From Thunnus maccoyii (Eukaryota > Chordata > Actinopteri > Scombriformes > Scombridae), in the NCBI RefSeq assembly GCF_910596095.1, contig NC_056540.1:12641001-12705000 (forward strand): a stretch of 64,000 nucleotides of DNA, read 5' to 3'. The position numbers and the translations under genes are program-made. Position 1 is the stretch's first letter. Every line of letters begins with the position of its first letter. Below are positions 24,233 to 34,980 of this stretch, piece after piece. The notes under the pieces were generated by a model. That model searched no databases, had not been told where the DNA came from, and was given only the letters and a program-made list of their open reading frames with translations.

Positions 24233-27200
24233 ATTCCATTATACGACTACGAGAAATGGTTTTGTATCCTTGTTTGCTTCATTTCACTTCATTACAACAT
24301 TTACAGCCTTCATACCCTTCAAAGGCGCGCAGAGTTACAGTAAATCAGGATGACAGCGTGTTGGTATGTATGCCAAGTGCCAACTATTGAGTAAACCATT
24401 CTTTTTCAGCACAAGGGGGAAAAATGCTATTAATTAGAGGGCTTTCAAATCTTCAAAGCGTGGGGGGTGCTGTTGCGCGCAGAAGACGCGATTCCCTGTT
24501 GCTCTGTGAGGATATGACTAAAATTCAGTCACCCTGGGGATGTGTAATTTTGTGATCACAAGACTCTTTCTGCCCTATTAACACTTAGTATAACAAACGC
24601 CTTGTATCTGCACCAATTTCTGACCTTATACTACTGAAATTCCCTGACAATCTTAATATTTAGAGCTTATTGTGGGGGAAAAAAAAACAAAACAACTTTC
24701 TAATATTTCATCATGATGCCTTCAATGCGGTTTCCAAGATGACATTTTTCTCCACAAATGTAGCAAATCCAGTTGTACTGACGTCTCTAAATCTTCGACT
24801 AGCAGTGAAAATGAGTCACTAAACTGCGTTTGAGAATGTGAGGTTACAAAGTTGAGGAGGTGAAACTGAGGGCTGGTGGTGGAGGGTAACAGATGCACAC
24901 AGAGAGCGACTGGGTGCCCGTCACTGCTGTACTCACTTTAATGGCATGTTGAGAAGGTTCATAATACTCCTGTGATTCACACTCCTGGATGGAAGAATGA
25001 CAGCGTGTTGTTTTCTTCTTAAATATCAGAAAAAGGAGTGGTCATACCTCAGCCAACATCTCTGACAGGCCATGTGTTTTGAACCGTGACTTGGGTAATT
25101 TAATAACAGCATCCATAGATTGTCATCTAGAAAAGCTGTGGAGCTTCTACCTAAGGGAAATGTTGCCTGTCAGCACCCAGTCACACTTCAGATTGTTGCA
25201 ACACTGCTGGCAAAGTGATTTCAAGCTGAAAGCCGTGAATGCCTTGAGAATTTATTATTATGGTAGATGTTTGTGACTCTGGACTTAATCTTTACTGGGC
25301 GTCTACGCCATCTGTCTGTCAAGGCAATTCAGTCTTCTATGGAAAAGTTTGCAGCCTCATATCTCTGATGTTTTTACCTCCTCTGCCTTGCACTTTTACG
25401 ACACTCTTGTCCATATTGATTAATCCCAATATGGAGGCTCGCTGTATCTGTACATATGATACTGCTGTTTTAACTAATCATGCACTGGTCACAATTAAAG
25501 TAAATGTGGGTGACAGCCCACCCTGGCGCCCCAGAGCATGCATGCTGCTGAGGACTTTGTGTCCCATCAAACTGACTTTTTTAATAGCCGTTAACTAGAC
25601 TCCAGATGTTTCAGCATCTGTTCTTTGTGAGACTTTGAAGGCATACATCAGAGGAGAAAATTATTTCATATAATGGTTATAAGAAAAATGTTAGGCTGAA
25701 GAATAAAACGCTATCTGAGATAACACCATTAAACATTCTGTGGAATTACTTTTATTATGTTTTACTTGCAGAGGTCATGTGATTCAAAAGGTCAGACTGA
25801 CTGAGAGTGACACTTGCTCTTATTCAGTGTTGCCCTGCATCACAATTTAACCTCAGACTAGAGAGCAACACACACCTGGGAGGGGCTTTTTTTTTTTTTT
25901 TTTTTTTTTTTACTGTTGGGAACTGGGGAGATCTGCTGGACAGCTGGGATTTACTGCCTTGCTCAAGGGCATACCGCCTGTGAGTGTTGAGAGAAAGACT
26001 TGTTTGTTCGCTTGGCCGAGATCATAAATGACCAAATCATCTGCTCTCGTTAAGAAGCAACTACATGGTTCTGAGAAAGTGTGAGATGTTATGTGGGATG
26101 TAATTTTTAACTGCATGCCCGTAATAAATGAAGTTACCAAAAAGTGTCTGTTTTTCCTGCTCCTTTCTTTGTACATTTACCTGTTACAATGACTGTAAAC
26201 CTTTCAAGTGCGGCCAACAAAAGACGCTTGTTGTTATTTTTGTATTTTCATCTGAGGAAACGAATTAAAGAATTTTTTATAGACATTCTGACAGATATAG
26301 ATAGACCCAAATTGTGTTATATTGTTTGACAAATTTAGTTTGACAGCATTCGCTGCTTTGCCTCAGATCACTCCACAACCCCAGTTACAAGCAGTCCCTG
26401 AGCTGTTCACAGACAGATTCTGAAAACTGATTAGAGACTTGTAGTATTACATCTTATATAGCCTAGATTCCTATCTGGGAGTTTTAGCTGTAATCACATT
26501 CTTCAGATCAGGTGTGTGTGAATAAATTCAGCCAATTTCTAATGTTTTTTTTTTTCTTTCAGTGAAAGCCTGTAAACCAAGTGGTGGGTGGTGGCTGAAG
26601 TAGAACAAGACATAAATAAGATAAAATGTATTAAAATGTCACCAAACTGGATCAAATGTTAAAATCTGATATTACTGCACTAAATTAAAATACATTAATT
26701 ATTAAACTAATAAATTTGCAGCCTGAATAAACACAAGACAGTGTTTTCATTTTTAAACCGTAACATTAAAACAGATGCAAACACTTTTGACTCATTCCGT
26801 GAGTACTTGGAGAAGTTTAGATATTTACAGCTTGAAGCTGATGTTCATTTTCCATTTTTTTCCAATTAGAGGAACTTTCATCCTCCTTAATATCATGATC
26901 TCAACTGAGCAACAGTTCTCTTTGAATTCTGTTTAACACAAGCCGCTAAAGAAGAGAGTGCTCTTCACCGAGGATGATTTATGTTCAACACAGACCAATA
27001 TGTTTGAGAACTACCAAACACCATCTGACACGCACTAAATTTGGTGTGCAAAGCTGTTTTTACATGATGAGAAGCCACACGACTTGTCTTTCTCAGACTA
27101 TAACTCAACCACAATGTGTACTAAGTCCGTCTGACCAGTGGTTACACATTTCATTTCCACTGACATTGACATACTAGTGCTATATGATGACGAAGCCTGC

Positions 27201-29287
27201 GTGCTTTATGTCTGATGTATGTCTATGTGGTGTATGTTTGTTCCTGTACCTGATTGTTTCTGCTTTCCGTTGTTCTCTAAGTGCACTTTCATATTCTGTT
27301 ACACTTGTCTGTATACCTGCACATCACATCAAATTTCACTAATGCCGCTGAGGTGGCTTTGATGAAGACTTGTGTGAAAAATCCAATAAACAATTTTAGG
27401 TCTACAAAAGATATTCTTCAAAGGAAATGTCTCGAAAGCTAACAAGTGCGGCCGCTGCATCCAAATGCCACATCCTCCTGTTTCTCCAACTATGTAAACT
27501 GTGGGATGTGTAATCAGAGTTGTTTAATGCAGACATCTGGCAAGGACAGCATCACAGCGCTGTTAAATATTTACAGCTGGGCCACAGTCTTTCACCTCAT
27601 GAAGCGTCACCATCTGGATTGAATACCAGGCCCATCTCACTCGCCTTTAACCAGGGAAACCACTACTATCTAAAATAAGCTTAGCAAAGGACACACAGAG
27701 GACTAAATGAATAGGCTTAGCTTCCCACTTGTGAAAGCAAAATGTTACAGTGCAAACACCAATACCAGTAATAGAAACAGACCTGCTGGATCCTGATAAT
27801 GTTTCCTACAGAGAAAACAAATGCCTCCATCCTAAATAACTTGGATTCCTCTCAAATTGACGGTCCTTCACAACTAAACGTCCAGTCGATGCCCCACACA
27901 GAGGATCATTTTCTCTGTAAAACAAGGTTACACAACTGGTGACATATGAGATAATTGAGTAAGCAATGCAACCTTGAGACCGACACTTGGTCTCTTTGTT
28001 TTGGGGAAATTAGGGAGTGTGTGGTGGTGGTGGTGGTGTGTGTGTGTGAGTGTGAGTGTGAGTGTGTGGGTGGGGATGGGGGGGGGGGGGGGGGGGGTGC
28101 TGTTGCCAAAGCCACAGACAACACAATGAACATTCAATCAGCCCACTGCCAGAAAAGAAAACACATGTGAGACGAGGCTGGCTCTGCTCCAAGTACCAAC
28201 TGCCCCATCTAAGTCCTGATGAATTTACATCAGCCCTTGGGCTTTGCACCTGCTGGTGATCCAGTTAATTTTCCGTCCACCTGCTCCAGCACATTGACTG
28301 ACCTGTGTCTGTGAATCCAGCTGGGCACACTGCCTAAGTTTTGAGCATCAACCTCTGCCTGTTTAGGGGAGAGCTCTCTGGAAACAAGACAAATTGGTGT
28401 AAATGTGGTTTGATTAGGGAAAATATTTCTGAAATAAATGAGTTAACTGAGTTTTTTTTTTTCTTCCTCAATAGCTTGTTTTATGAAGAGCAAATTAACA
28501 CCATACCCCTCTCTCTCTCTGTCTCTCTCTCTCTCTTAACTTCCTTGATTATGCCTCCCTTGGATGGTGTTTACCTGAACAGGAGACTTTGGCCAGGTGA
28601 CAGACTTAAAGCTTATACCTTTGTGCATCTTTGTCCAAGAGGCGGAATCACGCACACGGGAGCGCTAATTCAAAACATATTTGTCTGGAAACTGAGCTGG
28701 CAAAACGTCGTGACAGGCTACTGTAAAATAAGTTGCCCAGAAACATGCCATGACAGAGCGCAGACACAAAACCTGACACCGTGATACGGGAACAGGAGGA
28801 CTGAGCGGAGGTGAATGAACACGAACAGCCTCCGTGTGAGGAATGAAAACAATGCCGCCTCGAAGAAGCTCTCTTTAGTTTGCTGTATTTCAACTTCTTT
28901 TTTTTTTCTTTCTTTTGTTCTTCTTTTTTTTGGATGTGTTTAAGTTACCTCATGACCCTCTCCGCCGCGGCTGCTGCTGCTGCTGCTGCTGCTGCCGGAG
29001 TCCAGTCGCTGGTGGCCGGGCGAGAGCACCGCCGCCGGGTCAGCCAGGTCACTCCCCGCAAGTGTCAACATGGAGTCCCGCTTCTGGTGGATAATTTCCC
29101 TTTTGACTTCGGACCGCAGATCCAAATAGCAGACGAGGGTGACAGCGTGCAGAGACAGCGACAGCAGGAATAATCCCAGGAAGACAATGCTGCTCCTACT
29201 CCTGCACTTCTTGTTGCACGTGCAGGGAGCTGCCCTGGGCATCACTTTGTCCGGGAAATCCTCCGCAGATGAACCATCGCATGCCAT
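17814..29287 (-). CDS. eda: Ectodysplasin A (EDA-A1/A2), 9 exons, 391 aa
   Basis: Minus-strand exons are 28949-29287, 24937-24984, 22182-22281, 20188-20226, 19691-19861, 19308-19342, 19125-19176, 18381-18511 and 17814-18074. All are GT-AG and in phase, giving 392 codons with the stop. Layout: cytoplasmic tail 1-33 with a Cys cluster, signal anchor 34-55, Ser-rich stretch 97-106, furin site RSKR at 151-154, basic segment 165-179, collagen triple-helix stalk 183-232 (16 Gly-X-Y triplets broken once by Ala-Val), and a TNF domain from about 245. TNF-domain markers include [35 protein letters not shown] and the end [15 protein letters not shown] is a furin-released trimeric ligand of EDAR/EDA2R that drives placode formation for scales, teeth, fin rays and bony plates. 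Introns are large only in the 5' half (4.0 and 2.7 kb). The 48-nt second exon is the least certain part. Confidence 0.95.
18381..18387 (-). other. eda: Twin splice donors for EDA-A1 versus EDA-A2
   Basis: The exon ends AGTCAG-GTAGAA-GTGAGT on the minus strand. Splicing at GTGAGT keeps Val-Glu (A1 form, exon from 18381). Splicing six nt earlier at GTAGAA drops them (A2 form, exon from 18387). In mammals the same two-residue difference switches the receptor from EDAR to EDA2R. Confidence 0.75.
20703..20748. repeat. (GT)n microsatellite in eda intron
   Basis: About 22 uninterrupted GT units, with further CA/GT-rich sequence at 20570-20650 and 20985-21040. The long open frames crossing it are artefacts of the repeat. 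Confidence 0.95.
22757..22792. repeat. Homopolymer runs in eda introns
   Basis: An A run here is interrupted by single Gs. Comparable A or T runs lie at about 18528-18545, 23456-23479, 24199-24229 and 25887-25911. Several could be tails of decayed retroposons, but no body was identified. Confidence 0.6.
24937..24984 (-). other. eda: 48-nt in-frame eda exon 2
   Basis: It is bounded by a pyrimidine-rich CCATCCAG acceptor and a consensus GTGAGT donor, phase 0 at both ends. It encodes [16 protein letters not shown] between exon 1 and the furin-site exon. Including it brings the protein to 391 residues, the length of human EDA-A1, and supplies acidic/Tyr residues where the human protein has its PDEKPYSEEE stretch. 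Confidence 0.65.
28019..28097. repeat. GTG/GT microsatellite followed by a 20-nt G run in eda intron 1
   Basis: GGT and GT repeats pass into a pure G tract at about 28078-28097. Such a tract can form a G-quadruplex and is prone to sequencing error. Confidence 0.9.
28970..28997 (-). repeat. eda: Coding (AGC)n serine tract in eda exon 1
   Basis: A run of CTG on the plus strand encodes eight consecutive serines (residues 99-106) between the membrane anchor and the stalk. Triplet runs of this kind vary in length between individuals. Confidence 0.8.
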
Positions 29288-29540
29288 TATCGGACAGAGC
29301 GCGAGTCAGATGCTCTTTATCTCGGCATAATCAGCTCGTTTGTCTCGCGCGGGCCGCGGCTATTCATTTACGTGGAGACTCATAGGTGAAGCAGCGGCAG
29401 GTCGGCGCAAACTTCTTGGAGTATCTGTAGTAACAATGGAGACCCGCCTACCTCTTCTGTGATTGGTCCGGGGCAATTACGAGCCAGACAATCCGGGCCA
29501 GAGGTTGGAAGGGGGGTTGGGGGGTTGGATGGACCAGGTG
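29288..29540 (-). promoter_or_regulatory. eda: GC/CpG-rich promoter region of eda
   Basis: Sequence immediately upstream of the eda ATG (29287) is CpG-rich (for example CGCGCGGGCCGCGG near 29348) in an otherwise AT-rich neighbourhood, and exon 1 shares that composition. No clear TATA box; typical of a CpG-type developmental promoter. Confidence 0.5.
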
Positions 29541-31237
29541 CAGTAATAGAGCGACACCTAATGGATGAACCGAGATGCTGCAAGGCCTGTGTGTGTGAGA
29601 GAGAACGAGAGTGATGATGGGAGAGGATGTTGTGAGAATATTCCGTCTTTATGGCGGTGTGTTGTTCACAGTGTTGTGTGATTATTACTCAGCACATTGC
29701 GGCAGGAAAATACATTTCATAACCTTCTTCAGTGATTTATTTTCTGTTTTGCAAGTGTGAATAGGGAGGGGGGTGGTCACTGATGTAAAGTATATTGTTT
29801 ACGCATGTGTTTCAGGCTTTGGGAGTGCAATTTTTCATTAGTGTACTTTGTTTGGGCACTTTGTTTTGTTATGCGGGTGGCGCATGGAGCGATGGTCCCG
29901 TGTGAAGAATTGATTCAAAAGTCTGGTAAATATTGCACAGTTGTTGTTATTTAAAAGGAGCAAGTGGTTCACATCATATCATGGAAGAGTGGGAAAGTAT
30001 TGCAAATTATATTTTTATACAGACTACACATTATATAATTATGTTTAATTGCATCTGGACCTTGTCAGCCTGAGTGATATGATAGCCGGCCTGGAAGAAA
30101 GTCAATGTCACGGTGAGGTCAGCACCACTCTGTGTACAACACCATCAAATACTCTAAACACGTGTAACTCAGCGGGACTTGGGGAATAGTTTGACATTTG
30201 CATTACCAGGAAAGCCAGCTGAGGACAATGCTTTAACGAGATTGAATGTGGCACTGTGGTTTCTAACTTTTCAACATCCAAAGCCAACCTTCATTGTGTT
30301 CCTTTCAGATGCAGACACTTTGATCTCTGAAGCAAGGAACCAGAGGTAGCCTGTGGATCAGTCCGTCCTTGAGCCTTGAGATGATGAAACCAGTGCACTG
30401 AGCGCGGCTGAAACTTGGGGCTTGATGGATCACCGCCTAAGATTAGTTTTCGGGCAAGTGTCACAAAACATCCGTCTTTATTTCTTTGGGACAAAACCTG
30501 ACATTTGCGTGTACTTGACCTACGGAAAGGTACACTCTTTCATAATATGCGCTTACACTGACAGACACTGAGTAATTCCTGGTTTTCACTTGATATCGTA
30601 GAGGAAAATAATTGAGAAAGATGACTTTTGGAGATCAGAAAAAAGGGGTATTTCATCATTCTGAAATGTTTTCAGCGTGAAGTTGATTACTGTAAGAAGA
30701 TGAGAATCTATTACTATATTTCTTGGGGTTGATTCTGTCCTGACTGCTACTGTATCACAGTCTATTTCTCCTTCATTCCTCATCTGCAGAAAAAAAAGTG
30801 ATTCTAGTCAGCTGCCACTGAAGGGCAGCATTGCCAAGCCATAAATCAATAACACTGCATACCACTGTCCTGTTGAACTTGAACTTAAAACATAAAACAG
30901 CTTCATTTTGGTAGATATTTAAATAACATCTTGTTTTTTTTTATATTCTGTATGTATAGCTTTATATAGTTTCTCTGTGGACTATTGATCTCAACCATCC
31001 TCCCTCTTTTTCTCTCCCGGGAAGTCATTTCTCTATTGTTACAGTATAAGATAGTGAAATCGAAGAGAGAAAGGCATTCAAAGTAACCCTCATAGAGCCT
31101 GTGAGTAAGGGCTCAGCCTAAGCATGTTTGCTACGCTTTTCATCCGAACAGCAGCCACAATGACTTTGAGAAGCAGATAATTCAGGACTGGAATAGTTAG
31201 GCACATACATTTCCTATTTGTCATGTTTTTAGGTTAG

Positions 31238-31268
<31 letters not shown>

Positions 31269-32570
31269 GAGGAATTGCTTCAGGCTATTTAATCTATCAA
31301 GTTTCTTTTTTGAATCATTTGGCATTGTGGAAAAAGGAAGTTAAACACCCCTGAGATAAAGGTCAAACTCAACACAATGCCACTATCTGCTGCCTCACTT
31401 CAGACAACAAATATAACTTTAAAGCCTGTGACAATTAAATGCAGTTTTGTCGTGATTTTTTGGCATAGAAAAGAGCAGGAATAATTCTTATAACATCCCT
31501 CTGGCTTAAATGCAGCGTTCATAAATGGTGTGCCACTCTATCCTCTCTGAGCTTATAACAAGATTTAGAGGCTTTCCCTGCCAGATGATAGAGTTTTGCA
31601 GGAGGAATAGGCACTCTTAGATTTTGCCATGGAGAGTTGAGTGGTGGGCTGAGGCTCAGGGTTTCAACAAGCTGTTGGAAGATGCTTGGACTTAACTAAG
31701 GAGGTGCTATCCGTTCATTTCTCCTTTCCATCTTGACATCTCCTCTACACTTTGATTGATAAAAGTGCACAAATTAAAATCGACTTCCAGTTGCCATTAT
31801 AAGGAATCACATATGCACTAAAGTGATTGATAGCTAATAGAATGATACCATTACATATTACAACAAATTGTTTTTTACCTCCACCATCCAGAACATTACC
31901 TCCACAGAAGTCATTGTATAATTCACCTGCACATTGGATTGTGCAGGTGTAACCTTGGCTAATTGATATGCTGTGGCATTTGATTTCCTACCTATAAATC
32001 TCCTGTAAATTGGACCATGTCTCCCATTTTCCTGAACAATGATTAATTCACTCTCATTGTAGGTGTCTGTCTTTAGAGTCCTTATCAAGATTGGAGTGCT
32101 ATTTCTCTCTGCCTTTCTTTTTGTACTGTGCGGCTTTTGTGCCTCCACCTTTTTCTCTTGGCTTCCTTCTTTTTGCTGGTTGCTCTGCAGAACTCAGTAT
32201 AGAAACACATTGGGTAAACTTAATTGATTTTTTTTTGTTATTCCACACAGAATTGGCTTAGTTAAGTGGCCTTTGTCTGTTTTCTCAAGGTAACTATGTT
32301 CAGGGGAACCGGTAAACAATACAATTTTAGAATTGCACTTACTCATTAACTTTTTTGTTTTATATTATTCTGGGGGCATTTAAGCTTTATTGGATAGTGA
32401 GAATGTATATAAATACAAGCAGGAACCATGAGGTGAGAGAGAGGGGTATGACATCTAACAGGAATGAGCCAGTGAAGTTGTGGTTACATGGTATGCATTT
32501 TAACCACAAGGGTATTCATTAACTGTTTTAACTGAGATATTTACTCGTCATCAGAGGAGAGAGAATTTCT
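29541..32570. other. Gene-free sequence upstream of eda
   Basis: No supported gene. It contains an (AT)13 microsatellite at 31243-31268 and one unexplained open segment (31858-32184, minus) described among the findings. Confidence 0.45.
31243..31268. repeat. (AT)n microsatellite
   Basis: About 13 AT units in AT-rich surroundings. Confidence 0.9.
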
Positions 32571-32574
32571 CATA

Positions 32575-33035
32575 TCCTATACTTATGTAAAAGTAGTGGT
32601 ACAGTGGAAAAATACTAAATCATAAGTAAAATTCCTGCATTCAAAATGTTACTTTAATAAAAGAACAGAAGTATTACCAACCAAATGTAGTATCCAAAGT
32701 AACTGTACTGATTATGCAGAATGACCCCTCTCAGAGTGTTATGTTATTATAATTATATATTATAGGACAACTATTACTAATTCATTAACATGTAAGCAGT
32801 TTTTTCATGTTGTAGTTGGTCAGGGTGGAGCTAATTTTAACAGATTCATATACTGTTGGGTAGTTTGACTTGTAACAATGCACATAAATGGAACTCGTGA
32901 TTTTATGACTTAGTAGCTATATCTGTCAAATAAATATAGTGAGATAAAAGTACAATATTTCCTTCTGAAATGTAATGCAGCAGAAGAATAAAGTAACATA
33001 AAATGTACATACTCAAGTACCTCAGAATTGTGCTT
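32575..33035. repeat. Interspersed repeat, family A, copy 1
   Basis: Shares blocks such as AAAAGTACAATATTTCC, ATTATGCAGAA and TACTCAAGTACCTC with the copies at 42385-42850 (opposite orientation) and 56285-56690. Non-coding. The full element resembles the teleost repeat that starts GTGGAAGAAGTATTCAG. Confidence 0.6.
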
Positions 33036-33049
33036 AAAGCAGTATTATT

Positions 33050-33365
33050 TGATTATTTTGCGACTTGGGCCAGCAGAATAAGCAGTGAACACAACTTTGG
33101 AGCAACATTAGCATTCATTTGGAGTCATGTTTGTGTCTGACTGATAAATGTAAGTCCAATATTCACAGCCTCCTTTAGCTCTGTTTTTGGTCTCCACCAA
33201 CTCCTGAGGGAAATATTTAGCTCTTTAGCTGCTAAATGCTCCACTATGTTCACCATAGTCACCAGCTTTGTTTGTAGTTGTAAAAGCTTGTAGTTGCAGA
33301 GTTGTAGCTGAAAACAGCTTCCTGCATGTAGCTGGAAATGATGCTGATGAGTGGTGAGTATGAAC
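33050..33365. repeat. Interspersed repeat, family B, copy 1
   Basis: Contains the words GGTCTCCACCAACTCC, AAATATTTAGCTC and GCAACATTAGCATTCATTTGG. They recur reverse-complemented at 57000-57490 and in part at 62960-63355. Confidence 0.55.
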
Positions 33366-34087
33366 AAAAACACTAAAGTCGTAACATTACACATTGACCC
33401 ATTGTTAATGTAAAATTATTGCTAATCATATTGTGTCACAGTATACATTTTTTTTCTGAATGGGTAGCCATGAAAAAGTAGTTCCTTCCTAAACTGGTAA
33501 AGATGATAAGGTGGAAGCCCAGAGTCAGTGATATGTCACTACTAGTCTACAGATCATCAATGCAAATTACAAGTGAAACTGCAAAAGTTTCGTATTTAAG
33601 CCTTGTTTTGCTACTTGAAGTTTATGCACACTTAATTAAAGTTTCTGTCCCTAAGAGCAATTTTTTTCCTGTGCCAAGTTTCCATTGTTTAAGGTAATTC
33701 ATTAAGCAGCGATGTTTTGCTGTAAAGGCTATAATTTTTTGCCTTGCCTCAAGCTCAGCACTACTCCTCTGTGAGTAACATAGTCTGTTACATTGCAGCA
33801 CCAATGGCAGAGACAAGATTTTGTAATTGTATTTATTAAGGTACAGGACCTGAGAGACATACAGAGTGCTCACATGACACATGATGAAGAGCTGAGGACA
33901 CCTCACAGGAATACAACCCTGCTGATTATAAACTACATAATGGATATGGAAAGAATCCAGAGTAACACTTAACACCACTGTTCTCTTATTAATGCTTAAT
34001 TAACCAACGATTGAGCATTATTTAATCACATGTTAACAAGTTTTTGTTTTTAGGAATGCATTATTCATACTTAGCTGATATCATGAT

Positions 34088-34980
34088 TAATTAAAGCTGC
34101 AAGTAGCGATGATTGGGCCCTTGCACCTTTGTGCACGCCGGTGTGCACTGGTGTCAAAGTACTGTTATGGCGGAGCAACGCGATGCAGCAATACATGTAA
34201 CAGAGGACAACTGACATGGATATATATTTTTAATGAATACTGGACGTTGCATGTAGGAGATAACTATCATTTCCTGTGTCCACTATGTGATGCTTGAAAA
34301 CATGCACTAAATGTACATTATGCAGTCCAATACATTTGGTGGAGGTCGCCTGACATGCATATGCATTGTCATGAATATCGGGCGTTGCACGAAGGACTTA
34401 AATATCACTTCCTGTGTCCACTAAGTTAGTCAGATGAAGTGTGTCAAATAAGGCTGACTTCCTGTTGTCAGTAGGTGGTGCTATGACTATGACTCAATAT
34501 TGACATGTAGATGTGTGCAGATCATGGATGTATAAAGAGAACTGGATACAGCATCAGAGGCGAGGACCCATTGATTCCTATGAAAGTTGCTCAGTAAAGT
34601 ACAATGTCTGTAAATGGCAAAAACTGCACACACAAAAATTGCACAGTAAATTCAAAATGACTAACTTCCTGTTGGACTTCAGGTATGGCGCCAAGAGGCT
34701 TTTTTAAAAGTCTGGACACGATACATGTGACTACCAACTTTGGTACATCAAGGTGAAACCTAATGCAGAGGCTTCAACTTTGAAATTTTGTGGGGGGTGC
34801 TATCAAGCCATTTTGCCACACCCATGTCCAAGACCCTTAAAACATATCATTTTTCACCACTTCTGATGCATGTGAGTTTTGTGAGTTTTGAAGCACATTT
34901 AGCCACTTAAAAAATGCAATTCATTTGGATAAAAAATAATTACAATAGGGCCACCACTAAGTGCTTGGGCCCTAATTAAA
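34088..34980. repeat. ~0.9-kb interspersed repeat with internal diverged duplication
   Basis: Begins AATTAAAGCTGCAAGTAGCG and ends GCTTGGGCCCTAATTAAA, with GGGCCC near both ends. Inside are two diverged tandem copies (34211-34286 and 34350-34426) sharing CTGACATG, TGAATA, CGTTGCA and TTTCCTGTGTCCACTA-like words. From 34523 it also contains CATGGATGTATAAAGAGAAC, related to the end of the nested element at 49033-49522. Widespread in teleosts as far as I recall; class unknown. Confidence 0.6.

Noticed and set aside
27906-28259. Several Pro/His/Gly-rich open frames
   Set aside because: Translations of the GTG/GT repeat and G run; no splice context.
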